A stretch of 48,933 bases of DNA from an uncultured Polaribacter sp. (GTDB taxonomy: Bacteria > Bacteroidota > Bacteroidia > Flavobacteriales > Flavobacteriaceae), in contig CAJXAS010000002.1 of NCBI GenBank assembly GCA_913050305.1, positions 1-48,933 of the forward strand, in the 5' to 3' direction. Every line of letters starts with the position of its first letter. The first letter of the stretch is position 1. Under the pieces are notes generated by a model, which was given only the letters and a program-made list of their open reading frames with translations, had not been told where the DNA came from and ran no database searches. Positions 9,437 through 19,207 of this stretch are shown here, piece after piece. The position numbers and the translations under genes are program-made.

Positions 9437-10384
9437 ATGAATAAAATACCAAGTGTAAATTTAGAAGATTTCTTATCGAACGACCCTAATAAAAAACAAA
9501 AATTTATAAATGAAATTGGCCATGCATATGAAACCATTGGTTTTGTTGCTTTAAAGGGACACTTTTTAGATGATACATTAGTCAATAATTTATATAGTGA
9601 AATAAAAAACTTTTTTGAGTTACCAGTGGAAACTAAAGAGAAATACGAAATACCAGGAATTGGTGGCCAAAGAGGATACGTTTCTTTTGGAAAAGAATCT
9701 GCTAAAGGTAAAAAAGAAGGCGATTTAAAAGAGTTTTGGCATTTTGGGCAATACGTAGAAGATGATGCCGAAAGAGCAAAAGAATACCCTGAAAATGTTC
9801 TTGTTAATGAACTTACTAAATTTAATGAAGTAGGAAAAGAAACCTATAAAATGTTAGAAAAAACTGCCAAATATGTGCTGCGTTCTTTAGCATTACATCT
9901 AAGTTTAGAGGAGACCTATTTTGATCAATATATCAAAAATGGAAATAGCATATTACGTCCAATTCATTATCCACCAATAGCAACAGAGCCAAAAGGTGCA
10001 GAAAGAGCTGCAGCGCACGGGGACATTAATTTAATTACATTATTGATGGGTGCGCAAGGAAAGGGTTTACAAGTACAAAACCACAATGGAGATTGGATTG
10101 ATGCCATGGCGGAGCCTGATGAACTCATGATTAATGTTGGTGACATGTTAGCAAGACATAGTAATAATAAACTAAAATCTACCATTCACAGAGTAACGAA
10201 TCCCCCAAAGGAAATGTGGGGAACTTCTCGATATTCAATTCCCTTTTTTATGCATCCAATATCAGAAATGAAATTAGATGTTTTAGAAAATTGTATCGAT
10301 TCAAAAAATCCAAAACAATTTGAAGATATTACTGCGGGTGAATTTCTAGAGCAACGCTTATTGGAATTAGGATTAAAAAAATAA
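9437..10384 (+). CDS. isopenicillin N synthase family 2-oxoglutarate/Fe(II) dioxygenase
   Basis: HGD...H iron triad (AAHGDINLITLL, STIHRV) and RYSIPFF 2OG-binding motif. Confidence 0.88.
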   Translation: MNKIPSVNLEDFLSNDPNKKQKFINEIGHAYETIGFVALKGHFLDDTLVNNLYSEIKNFFELPVETKEKYEIPGIGGQRGYVSFGKESAKGKKEGDLKEFWHFGQYVEDDAERAKEYPENVLVNELTKFNEVGKETYKMLEKTAKYVLRSLALHLSLEETYFDQYIKNGNSILRPIHYPPIATEPKGAERAAAHGDINLITLLMGAQGKGLQVQNHNGDWIDAMAEPDELMINVGDMLARHSNNKLKSTIHRVTNPPKEMWGTSRYSIPFFMHPISEMKLDVLENCIDSKNPKQFEDITAGEFLEQRLLELGLKK

Positions 10385-10399
10385 TTGATACTTGACAAA

Positions 10400-10723
10400 A
10401 TGGATTTTAAAGATCAATTAAAAAATTTATTTCCAGAGCATGAGGAAAAATTAGACCCAATAAAAGAAAAGTCTAATATTTGGCTGCAAGATGATCCTAT
10501 ACTCTGTAAATATGAAAAACGTAAAGGGAAACCAATCACTATTTTAGAGGGATACACAGGTGCTACATCTGATTTTAAAATATTGGCAAAAGAAATAAAA
10601 ACCAAACTTTCGGTTGGTGGTAGTTTTAAAGATGATAAAATTATTATTCAAGGAGATTATAGAGATACTATAATGGAAATGCTAAAAGCCAAAGGGCTTA
10701 AGGTAAAAAGAGTTGGTGGTTAA
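10400..10723 (+). CDS. SUI1/eIF1-like translation factor (YciH family)
   Basis: GKPITILEGYTGATSDFKILAKEIKTKLSVGGSFKDDKIIIQGDYRDTIMEMLKAKG is SUI1-like; ATG at 10400 preferred over the TTG at 10385. Confidence 0.85.
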   Translation: MDFKDQLKNLFPEHEEKLDPIKEKSNIWLQDDPILCKYEKRKGKPITILEGYTGATSDFKILAKEIKTKLSVGGSFKDDKIIIQGDYRDTIMEMLKAKGLKVKRVGG

Positions 10724-10735
10724 AAATATATATTT

Positions 10736-11605
10736 ATGAGTATAAGAGAATCAGAATTGATTTTAAATACGGATGGTAGTGTTTATCACCTGAATTTAAA
10801 ACCAGAAAACATTGCCCAAGATATTATTTTTGTGGGCGACCAAGATAGAGTTGAAAAAGTGACAAAGCACTTTGATAGTATCGAATTTAAAACTCAAAAA
10901 CGAGAATTTAAGACGATTACTGGATTTTATAAAAATAAAAGGATAACAGTAATTTCAACAGGAATTGGCCCTGATAATATAGACATTGTTTTAAACGAGT
11001 TAGATGCTCTGGTAAATATTGATATAGAGGCAAGAACTCCTAAATCAAAACTCACTAAATTAAACATCGTTAGGATTGGAACCTCTGGAGCTTTGCAATC
11101 AGAAATACCAATAAATTCTTTTTTAATAAGTACGCATGCATTAGATATGAATGGGATGCTTCACTCCTATCAAATAGATGAGATTTCTAATCCAATTATA
11201 GAAAACGCATTTGTAAAGCACACCAATTGGAGTGCTAAAAAGCCATTCCCTATCATCATAGAAAATAACAAAGAATTAGAACTTAAGTTTTCATCCACAA
11301 AAACCTATAAAGGTATTACAGCAACCGCTGGAGGATTTTATGGACCACAAGGCCGTGTTCTTAGACTTCCGGTGCAAGATTCAGAACTAAATACTAAAAT
11401 TAATAGCTTTAATTATAACGGACAAAAAATTTCTAATTTAGAAATGGAAACATCTGCTATATATGGTTTATCTAAACTGTTAGGTCATAATGCTATTTCT
11501 ATGAATGCTATTATAGCCAATAGAACAAATGAAGAATTTAGTGAAAATCCTGATAAAGTTATCGAGGATTTAATTTTATATACTATTGACAGAATAATTA
11601 ACTAA
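10736..11605 (+). CDS. nucleoside phosphorylase (uridine phosphorylase-like)
   Basis: VGDQDRVEKV, STGIGPDNIDIVLNEL, LNIVRIGTSGALQ, NLEMETSAIYGLS motifs. Confidence 0.85.
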   Translation: MSIRESELILNTDGSVYHLNLKPENIAQDIIFVGDQDRVEKVTKHFDSIEFKTQKREFKTITGFYKNKRITVISTGIGPDNIDIVLNELDALVNIDIEARTPKSKLTKLNIVRIGTSGALQSEIPINSFLISTHALDMNGMLHSYQIDEISNPIIENAFVKHTNWSAKKPFPIIIENNKELELKFSSTKTYKGITATAGGFYGPQGRVLRLPVQDSELNTKINSFNYNGQKISNLEMETSAIYGLSKLLGHNAISMNAIIANRTNEEFSENPDKVIEDLILYTIDRIIN

Positions 11606-11709
11606 ACGATTTTATAATAAAATGATCTATTTTATCGTTTTCACAATGGAGAAAACTTAGATACATTCATTAAAAAAATGTACCTTTAAACTTTAAAATT
11701 ATTTAAAAA

Positions 11710-11853
11710 ATGAAAAAAGTAGTATTTATTGCAGTTTGTATTGTTGGGATTCTTTGTTTTTCGTCTTGCAGAAGCACTTCTAAACCTTGTGGCTTAGCAG
11801 ATGATGGCACAATAAATACACAAATAGATTTAACAGAAGCGGATTCAGCTTAA
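11710..11853 (+). CDS. 47-aa predicted lipoprotein, missing from the ORF track
   Basis: MKKVVFIAVCIVGILCFSSCRSTSKPCGLADDGTINTQIDLTEADSA; signal peptide plus lipobox FSSC; followed by a terminator. Confidence 0.65.
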   Translation: MKKVVFIAVCIVGILCFSSCRSTSKPCGLADDGTINTQIDLTEADSA

Positions 11854-11889
11854 ATTTAATTTACTTTTTAATAATAATAATAATCTCAC

Positions 11890-11918
11890 AAATCCACTTT
11901 TTCGTGGATTTTTTTTTA
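11890..11918 (+). terminator. Rho-independent terminator after the small lipoprotein
   Basis: AAATCCAC-TTTTTC-GTGGATTT plus T-tract. Confidence 0.85.
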
Positions 11919-11923
11919 TTTAG

Positions 11924-12586
11924 TTACCAGGAAATCGATTCGGCTCCTATCTTTTTTAAGAATACATTTGTCTTAGAAAAATGTTTACTACCGAACCAGC
12001 CTCTCCAAGCGCCTAGCGGTGATGGATGTGGTGCAGTTAAAATACAATGCTTTGAAGTATCTATTAATTTAATTTTGCCTTCAGCAAACTTTCCCCAAAG
12101 TAAAAAGACAACATTTTCTTTTTCATTCGAAATTTTTGTAATTACTACATCTGTAAACTTTTCCCAGCCTTTATTTTGGTGTGATCCTGCTTCATGCGCT
12201 CTAACAGTTAAAGTTGCATTTAATAATAAAACTCCTTGAGATGCCCACCTTTCTAAATTCCCATCATATGCATCTTTTTGTTTTAAATCCGTAGAAACTT
12301 CTTTAAATATATTTTTTAAAGATGGAGGATGCTTGATCCCCTCTTTTACGGAAAAACACAATCCGTTCGCTTGGTTTTCATCGTGATAAGGATCTTGACC
12401 AATAATAACTACTTTTAAAGCAGCTAAAGAACAAAAATGAAAAGCTCCAAAAACATCTTTTTTATCAGGAAAACATTGGTGTTTGTCATATTCTTCTTTT
12501 ACAAAATTTGTCAAATCTTTAAAATATGATTTTTCAAACTCATCCTTTAAAATATTTTTCCAGCTATTCGCTATTTTTAGCTCCAT
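11924..12586 (-). CDS. ung: uracil-DNA glycosylase
   Basis: GQDPYHDENQANGLCFSV catalytic motif and APHPSPLGAWRGWFGS. Confidence 0.96.
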   Translation of the reverse strand: MELKIANSWKNILKDEFEKSYFKDLTNFVKEEYDKHQCFPDKKDVFGAFHFCSLAALKVVIIGQDPYHDENQANGLCFSVKEGIKHPPSLKNIFKEVSTDLKQKDAYDGNLERWASQGVLLLNATLTVRAHEAGSHQNKGWEKFTDVVITKISNEKENVVFLLWGKFAEGKIKLIDTSKHCILTAPHPSPLGAWRGWFGSKHFSKTNVFLKKIGAESISW

Positions 12587-12593
12587 TGTTCCT

Positions 12594-12601
12594 TATTTTT
12601 G
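12594..12601 (+). promoter_or_regulatory. candidate -7 box TATTTTTG for the mutS2-like gene
   Basis: Matches TAnnTTTG in the 36-bp divergent ung/mutS2 gap. Confidence 0.35.
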
Positions 12602-12609
12602 TAAAGAAC

Positions 12610-12617
12610 CAAAATTA
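12610..12617 (-). promoter_or_regulatory. candidate -7 box TAATTTTG for ung
   Basis: Minus-strand TAATTTTG in the divergent gap. Confidence 0.35.
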
Positions 12618-12622
12618 CGAAT

Positions 12623-14827
12623 TTGAACACGAATATTTCAGGAAAAACATTACAAGATTTAGAGTTTTCTACAGTTTTACAGCATGTATCAGAACATTGT
12701 ATTACCGGTTTAGGAAAAGAAAGGGTGCGAGAAATCCAACCAATAATTAGTAGAAAGCAACTTTTTATAGAATTACATTTGGTAAATGAATATTTATCTT
12801 CTTTTCAAAGTGAAAATAGAGTACCAAATCATGGGTTTGATAATGTAACGGAAAGTGTAAAAAGATTAAAAATAGAAAATAGCTTTATTGAAACAGAAGC
12901 TTTCTTAAAGATAGCAAGTACATCGCTTACAGTAAATGAGCATATCAAATTTTTTAAGAAATTAAAACTACAGTTTCCCACGTTTTTTGAGCTTTCTCAA
13001 AAAATTGAGTTCACTTCTTATATCGATGATGAAATTAAAAAAATAATTGATATTTCGGGCGAAGTAAAAAACAACGCATCCTCTGCTTTAAAACAAATAA
13101 GAAGAGACATTAATAACATTCGTGGTAAAATTGGTGCTAGCTTTTCTAGTGCGCTCTCGAAATCTATTGGTGCCGGCTATTTAGATGATATTAAAGAAAC
13201 CGTTGTAGACAATCAGCGTGTTTTAGCGGTTTCTGCAATGCACAGGCGTAAAATAGCAGGTAGCTTATTGGGTTCCTCAAAATCTGGTAATATTGTTTAT
13301 ATAGCACCACAAGCTACATTAGCATATAGCAGAGAGTATCAAAATTTAGTCTATGAAGAAAAACAAGAAGTAATTAAGATATTAAGAGCCCTAGCGGAAA
13401 CAGTTAGGCCGTTTACAAGCCTTTTAGAAGAATATTTGGAATACTTGGTACATACAGATGCTGTCGGCTCAAAAGCAAAATATGCACTGGAAATGAATGC
13501 TATTCTGCCAAAAATCACCAAAGAAAAAAGAATTTTCTTTAAAAATGCCATGCATCCAATATTATGGAGAAAAAATAATGCTCAAAAAATAAAAACAATA
13601 CCTCAATCTATAGAACTCAACGAAAAACAACAGATTATTGTTATATCAGGACCTAATGCAGGAGGAAAAAGTATTACTCTAAAAACTATTGGTTTATTGC
13701 AATTAATGCTACAAAGTGGAATTTTAATTCCTGTAGACGAACGCAGCCAAACCTATATTTTTGATACTATTTTAACAGATATTGGAGACAATCAATCTAT
13801 AGAAAATCAACTAAGTACTTATAGTTACCGCTTAAAAAATATGCGTAATTTTTTACGTAAATGTGGAGAAAGTACATTGTTTTTAATTGATGAATTTGGT
13901 ACGGGGTCAGACCCTGAATTAGGTGGTGCTCTAGCAGAAATATTCTTAGAAGAGTTTTATGAAAAAAAAGCTTTTGGAATCATTACAACCCACTATTCTA
14001 ACTTAAAAGTACTGGCAAATGAATTGGAAAATGTAACCAATGCAAACATGCAGTTTGATGAACGCACCTTAGAGCCGTTGTACAAATTGTTTGTTGGCCA
14101 AGCTGGTAGTTCTTTTACATTTGAAGTAGCGCAGAAAAACGGAATTCCGTTTAGTATTATAAATAAGGCAAAAAAACGAGTAGACACAGAGAAAGTTCGT
14201 TTAGACCAAACCATTTCTAAACTGCAAAAAGAAAGAAGTAAACTACAACGAAATTCAGACAATCTAGAAAAACAAAAGTCCAAAGGACAAGAGCATTTAG
14301 AAAGTTTACAAGAAAAGGAAGATAAAATTCAACTGAAACTAGCTGGTTTCCAAGAGTTATATGATAATAACCAAAGAATGCTTTCTTTAGGTAGAAAAAT
14401 TAATGAGTTTCTAAACAAATACTTTCAGAATAACAATAAGAAAGAATTAAACACCAATTTTAATAAATGGGTGGTTGATGAAAAGGTTAAATATGCTAAG
14501 AAAAATCCTTTAACACCGAAAACAAAGTCTCAAAAACAGCAAGCCAAAGTTGTTCAGAAGCAAATGCAGGAGGTTATTAAAACAGTAGAAAAAGAGGTAT
14601 TACAAAAGGTGGTTAAAGTTCGGAAAGAAAAGAAAATAGAAGCTGTTAAAATTGCTGAAGAAAAAGCAACCTACAATTATAAGATAAATGACAGAGTAAG
14701 AATCAAAGATTCTAACTCTATTGGAACGATAGATAAAATTGAGAAAAAAAACGTAATTATTAATTATGGTGTTTTTACTACGAAAACCTCTTTGAGTAAT
14801 TTAGAGTTGGTAGAGAAAGCTAAATAA
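12623..14827 (+). CDS. MutS2-like DNA mismatch repair ATPase without an Smr domain
   Basis: Walker A GPNAGGKS, Walker B LIDEFGTGSDPELGGAL, TTHYSNLK; TTG start; no Smr-like C-terminus. Confidence 0.88.
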   Translation: MNTNISGKTLQDLEFSTVLQHVSEHCITGLGKERVREIQPIISRKQLFIELHLVNEYLSSFQSENRVPNHGFDNVTESVKRLKIENSFIETEAFLKIASTSLTVNEHIKFFKKLKLQFPTFFELSQKIEFTSYIDDEIKKIIDISGEVKNNASSALKQIRRDINNIRGKIGASFSSALSKSIGAGYLDDIKETVVDNQRVLAVSAMHRRKIAGSLLGSSKSGNIVYIAPQATLAYSREYQNLVYEEKQEVIKILRALAETVRPFTSLLEEYLEYLVHTDAVGSKAKYALEMNAILPKITKEKRIFFKNAMHPILWRKNNAQKIKTIPQSIELNEKQQIIVISGPNAGGKSITLKTIGLLQLMLQSGILIPVDERSQTYIFDTILTDIGDNQSIENQLSTYSYRLKNMRNFLRKCGESTLFLIDEFGTGSDPELGGALAEIFLEEFYEKKAFGIITTHYSNLKVLANELENVTNANMQFDERTLEPLYKLFVGQAGSSFTFEVAQKNGIPFSIINKAKKRVDTEKVRLDQTISKLQKERSKLQRNSDNLEKQKSKGQEHLESLQEKEDKIQLKLAGFQELYDNNQRMLSLGRKINEFLNKYFQNNNKKELNTNFNKWVVDEKVKYAKKNPLTPKTKSQKQQAKVVQKQMQEVIKTVEKEVLQKVVKVRKEKKIEAVKIAEEKATYNYKINDRVRIKDSNSIGTIDKIEKKNVIINYGVFTTKTSLSNLELVEKAK

Positions 14828-14830
14828 TAA

Positions 14831-14874
14831 AAAGCGATAAGAATAGTAAATAATTTTACTATTCTTATCGCTTT
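14831..14874. terminator. bidirectional terminator between convergent genes
   Basis: 20-bp perfect stem AAAGCGATAAGAATAGTAAA/TTTACTATTCTTATCGCTTT, 4-nt loop. Confidence 0.85.
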
Positions 14875-14885
14875 ATTTAATGTTT

Positions 14886-16043
14886 TTATTTTTTAACTAA
14901 TACCCAAAGCTCTACTTCCTCTGTACCACGCCAATGTTGATCTCTTTTGGTTTTATCGGAAGCTACTTTTACAGATTTCTTTAAACATTTTTCTAATTGA
15001 AAACGCACTCCTTTTGCCAATTCCTTCTCTATCGGGTGTTCTTTAGATGCTTTTGTAATTTGACCTAAATTAGAAAACAATATAACTAGTTTACCATCTT
15101 TAGCCAATCTGTTATTTGCTTCGGCAAAAAACTTAGGAAATAAATTTTTATTATAATAAATAGCTTCATCAATTTTCCCTAAACTAGAAGCTGCCGGCAA
15201 CCAAGGCGGATTGAAAACAATTAATTCTGTTTCATTTTTTAATTCACCAAAAAGATTTGCATCACTTAATTCAATCTTACGAGACAATTTTGTCTCTCCC
15301 ATAGATTCTTTTAGACCCGCAATTGCATTGGGGTTAGTATCTGTTCCAAAAACTTTTTGAAAACCGTGCTGCACCATTTGAAAAGCCAAAACACCACTAC
15401 CAATACCAACATCTATAGCAGACTTCTTAGCACCTTTATATCGCTTTAACCAATTGTCAAACAAAATTAAATGGTCGAAACGGGTTGGGAAATACGTACC
15501 ATAAAACGGGTGTATTTTATTTCTTAGAACAGGCACTTTAATTCCGTTTTTATACCATTGCCAAGCACTATTTAATCCTTGTACTTGCGGAAAGGTTAAA
15601 AAGAATTTGTTATTTTCTGAATAAAACTTTTCTAACCAACCAATACTAGGCGCTTTTTTAACCGCTACTTCTTGATTTACAATTTCTATAAAAACCTGAT
15701 TGGAAAGCTTATGATATTCAGCTCTATATGCGCGTTGCTCTGAAAATGTTTTATTTGGTAACCTATTTTTTAAATGTTTATGTAACTCTTTTAAGAGCAT
15801 CATTCCATTACTATAAAAATCAGTAATTATAACCGATGAACCTTCCTTCATTGCATAAATCGTAGCTCTTACATCTGTAGTGCTCTCGAATTTTATTATA
15901 ATTTCACCAGGAACACTTGGTGATGGTTTGTTTATTTGTGTTTTTGAATTCATCAATTGATAGTACGTTGTAACGTTTTGCCAGCTAATGTGGTTCGCAA
16001 AACGTGCGTTTAAAATAGGCTTATTATTGGCATTTAGTAACAA
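14886..16043 (-). CDS. class I SAM-dependent methyltransferase
   Basis: SAIDVGIGSGVLAFQM SAM motif I and LIVFNPPWLPA (NPPW) catalytic motif. Confidence 0.82.
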   Translation of the reverse strand: MLLNANNKPILNARFANHISWQNVTTYYQLMNSKTQINKPSPSVPGEIIIKFESTTDVRATIYAMKEGSSVIITDFYSNGMMLLKELHKHLKNRLPNKTFSEQRAYRAEYHKLSNQVFIEIVNQEVAVKKAPSIGWLEKFYSENNKFFLTFPQVQGLNSAWQWYKNGIKVPVLRNKIHPFYGTYFPTRFDHLILFDNWLKRYKGAKKSAIDVGIGSGVLAFQMVQHGFQKVFGTDTNPNAIAGLKESMGETKLSRKIELSDANLFGELKNETELIVFNPPWLPAASSLGKIDEAIYYNKNLFPKFFAEANNRLAKDGKLVILFSNLGQITKASKEHPIEKELAKGVRFQLEKCLKKSVKVASDKTKRDQHWRGTEEVELWVLVKK

Positions 16044-16304
16044 ACAGACATTAAGTTGTTTGCTATTGTTTTAATAATCTAAATACGAAGCCACAAAGAT
16101 ACTTTTTAAAACCTATAAATGGCATTATAAATGGATAATACAGAAAGATTGCAATATCTTTATGTATAATATTTCAATATAAAATTAATATTATTTTAAA
16201 TGATTTATTGTAGAATCAATAAAAATAGTGAAAGAAGTTTTTTAAGGGATTGAATTGATTTAATTATTCAGATATTTGTAATAGAACATTTATTTATCCA
16301 ACTA

Positions 16305-19202
16305 ATGATTTCAAATACTGTTTTAGAACAACTTCACAAATCGCTTTCTGGTGATGTGCTTTTTGATAGCTTGCATAAAACCTTATATGCTACAGATGCT
16401 TCTGTTTACAGAAAGATGCCTTTAGCAGTTGCATATCCTAAAAACGAAAAAGATCTTAAAACTTTAATTGCCTTTGCAAATAAAAATAAAATTACCCTAA
16501 TACCAAGAACCGCTGGTACTTCATTAGCTGGCCAATGTGTTGGAGACGGAATTATAGTAGATGTATCTAAACATTTCACAAAAATTATTTCTTTTGATGA
16601 AACTGCAAAATCTATAAAATTAGAGCCAGGAATTGTAAGGGATTCTTTAAATGTATATTTAAAACCGTTTGGTTTATTTTTTGGTCCAAATACGTCTACT
16701 TCGAACCGCTGTATGATGGGCGGAATGGTAGGTAATAATTCTTCGGGAAGTACTTCTATAAAATATGGAGTTACACGCGATAAGGTATTAGAAATTGAAG
16801 CGATTTTAAGTGACGGAACTCCGGTTACTTTTAAAGAAATAACTTCTCAAGAATTTTGTGTTAAAACAAAAGAGGATACTTTAGAGGGAAATATTTACCG
16901 GGCTATTTTTGAGGAACTTTCTGTAGAAAAAAATCAGCTAGAAATTAAAGAACAATTTCCGAAAGAAGCAATACATAGAAGGAATACGGGCTATGCTGTT
17001 GATGAGTTTTTAACGTCAGACATGTTTGGTGGGTCAGAGCCAACTATAAACGTTGCAAAATTCTTATCGGGTAGTGAGGGAACTTTAGCTTTTTCTACAG
17101 CAATTACATTAGAATTAGATTTTTTACCACCATCAGAGAGTATTATGGTGTGTACCCATTTTACAAGTATAAATGAAAGTTTACTTGCTACGGTTATAGC
17201 AATGAAACACGATTTATACAATTGCGAGTTAATGGATAAGACAATTTTAGATTGCACGAAAAACAATCGTGACCTTGCAAAAAATAGATTCTTCTTGCAA
17301 GGAGACCCAGAAGCGGTTTTAATGTTAGAGGTTTCAGCGAATACTATTGAAGACGCAGAAATCTTAGCAGACAACTTAATTGCAGATTTAGAAAAAAACA
17401 ACTTTGGCTACCATCACCCAAAAGTATTTGGTCAAGATATTGCGAAAGTTCATTATTTAAGAAAAGCAGGTTTAGGTGCTTTGGGAAATATGATTGGTGA
17501 TAAAAAAGCCGTAGCTTGTATAGAAGATACAGCGGTAGCTTTAGTAGATTTGCCAAATTATATTGAAGAGTTTACTCGGATTATGGATAAGTATCAGCAA
17601 AACGCAGTGTATTATGCACATGCTGGCGCGGGTGAATTACATTTACGTCCTATCTTAAATTTAAAGAAAAAAGAAGATGTTGTATTATTCAGAAAAATTA
17701 CAACAGAAACTGCTGCATTAGTAAAAAAATATAAAGGTTCTTTTTCTGGCGAACACGGAGATGGAATTGTTCGCGCAGAATTTATTCCGTTGATGATTGG
17801 TGATCAAAATTACCAATTATTAAGACGCATTAAAAAAGCATTTGACCCAAACAATGTTTTTAATAAAGGAAAGATTACAGACGCTTTTTCTATGGATGAA
17901 AGCTTGCGTTATGAGGTAGATAGAGTTGAACCAGAAATTAAAACAATTCAAGATTTTTCTGATAGTGAAGGTATTTTAAAACTTGCAGAAAAATGCAACG
18001 GTTCTGGCGATTGCAGAAAACCAGTGGAAGCTGGCGGTACTATGTGTCCAAGTTACCGGGCAACTAAAAATGAAAAAGACACTACACGGGCAAGAGCAAA
18101 TACATTACGTGAGTTTTTAACAAATTCAGAGGAGGCAAATAAATTTAATCACAAAGAATTAAAAGATGTTTTCGATTTGTGTTTAAGCTGCAAAGCCTGT
18201 GCATCAGAATGCCCGAGTAATGTAGATATTGCAACCATGAAGGCAGAGTTTTTATATCAATACCAAGAAACAAACGGCTATTCTTTTAGAAGTAAATTAT
18301 TTGCTAACAACGTTAAGTATAACAAATTAGGTAGTATTGCCCCCGCTTTAACAAACGCAATTTTAAGCACACCGTTTGCAAAGGCTGCGATGGGTGTTGC
18401 ACAACAAAGACGTGTTCCTAAATTAGCTCCAAAAACATTAAAAAAATGGTATAGTAAGCAACCAAAATCTAGTCATAAAAAAGTTGTTTATTTATTTTGT
18501 GATGAATTCACCAACTTTTATGATGTAGAAATTGGTAAGGATGCTTTTATACTTTTTGAAAAACTAGGTTATAATCTACAAATTATAAATCATGAAGAAT
18601 CTGGAAGAAGTTTTATTTCTAAAGGTTTCTTAAAAGAAGCTAAAGTAGTTTGTAATTTAAACGTTTCTATTTTTAAGGATATTATTACTGCAGATACACC
18701 CTTAATTGGGGTAGAACCTTCTGCTATTTTAACATTTAGAGATGAGTATATTCGTTTAGCCGACGATAAAAATTCTGCTAAAAAGATTGCTAAAAATGTA
18801 TTTACTTTTGAAGAGTTTCTTGCAAAAGAAGTAGCAAATGGAAATTTAGATACCTCTGTTTTTACAAAAGAACAAAAAACATTGAAAATTCACGGGCATT
18901 GCCATCAAAAGGCATTGTCTGGAACACATGCCAGTTTTCAAATCTTAAACATCCCTAAAAATTATTCTGTAACTATAATTAATTCAGGTTGTTGTGGTAT
19001 GGCCGGTTCTTTTGGTTATGAAAAAGAACACTATGATATTTCAATGCAAGTTGGTGAAGACACCTTGTTTCCAAAGCTAAGAAACACACCCAAAGAAACT
19101 GAAATTGTTGCTGCAGGAACCAGTTGTAGACATCAAATTTTTGATGGTACCCAACGAATTGCGAAACATCCAATAACCATATTAAAGGAGGCTCTTAAAT
19201 AG
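16305..19202 (+). CDS. fused FAD-linked oxidase (GlcD/Dld-like) and Fe-S (GlpC/CCG-like) oxidoreductase, probable D-2-hydroxyacid dehydrogenase
   Basis: FAD_binding_4 (IPRTAGTSLAGQCVGDGIIVD), CNGSGDCRKP and CLSCKACASECPSNVD Fe-S motifs, SGCCGMAGSFG. Confidence 0.88.
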   Translation: MISNTVLEQLHKSLSGDVLFDSLHKTLYATDASVYRKMPLAVAYPKNEKDLKTLIAFANKNKITLIPRTAGTSLAGQCVGDGIIVDVSKHFTKIISFDETAKSIKLEPGIVRDSLNVYLKPFGLFFGPNTSTSNRCMMGGMVGNNSSGSTSIKYGVTRDKVLEIEAILSDGTPVTFKEITSQEFCVKTKEDTLEGNIYRAIFEELSVEKNQLEIKEQFPKEAIHRRNTGYAVDEFLTSDMFGGSEPTINVAKFLSGSEGTLAFSTAITLELDFLPPSESIMVCTHFTSINESLLATVIAMKHDLYNCELMDKTILDCTKNNRDLAKNRFFLQGDPEAVLMLEVSANTIEDAEILADNLIADLEKNNFGYHHPKVFGQDIAKVHYLRKAGLGALGNMIGDKKAVACIEDTAVALVDLPNYIEEFTRIMDKYQQNAVYYAHAGAGELHLRPILNLKKKEDVVLFRKITTETAALVKKYKGSFSGEHGDGIVRAEFIPLMIGDQNYQLLRRIKKAFDPNNVFNKGKITDAFSMDESLRYEVDRVEPEIKTIQDFSDSEGILKLAEKCNGSGDCRKPVEAGGTMCPSYRATKNEKDTTRARANTLREFLTNSEEANKFNHKELKDVFDLCLSCKACASECPSNVDIATMKAEFLYQYQETNGYSFRSKLFANNVKYNKLGSIAPALTNAILSTPFAKAAMGVAQQRRVPKLAPKTLKKWYSKQPKSSHKKVVYLFCDEFTNFYDVEIGKDAFILFEKLGYNLQIINHEESGRSFISKGFLKEAKVVCNLNVSIFKDIITADTPLIGVEPSAILTFRDEYIRLADDKNSAKKIAKNVFTFEEFLAKEVANGNLDTSVFTKEQKTLKIHGHCHQKALSGTHASFQILNIPKNYSVTIINSGCCGMAGSFGYEKEHYDISMQVGEDTLFPKLRNTPKETEIVAAGTSCRHQIFDGTQRIAKHPITILKEALK

Positions 19203-19207
19203 TTTAA

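Noticed and set aside
11904-12239. 111-aa + strand ORF opposite ung
   Set aside because: Antisense to conserved uracil-DNA glycosylase motifs; starts in the terminator T-tract.
12526-12750. 74-aa + strand ORF spanning the ung/mutS2 gap
   Set aside because: Overlaps two well-supported genes in other frames; no recognisable motif.
16114-16134. Direct repeat TATAAATGG-cat-TATAAATGG in the divergent gap before the FAD/Fe-S gene
   Set aside because: Only two 9-bp copies in very AT-rich DNA; may be chance. Not reported as an operator.
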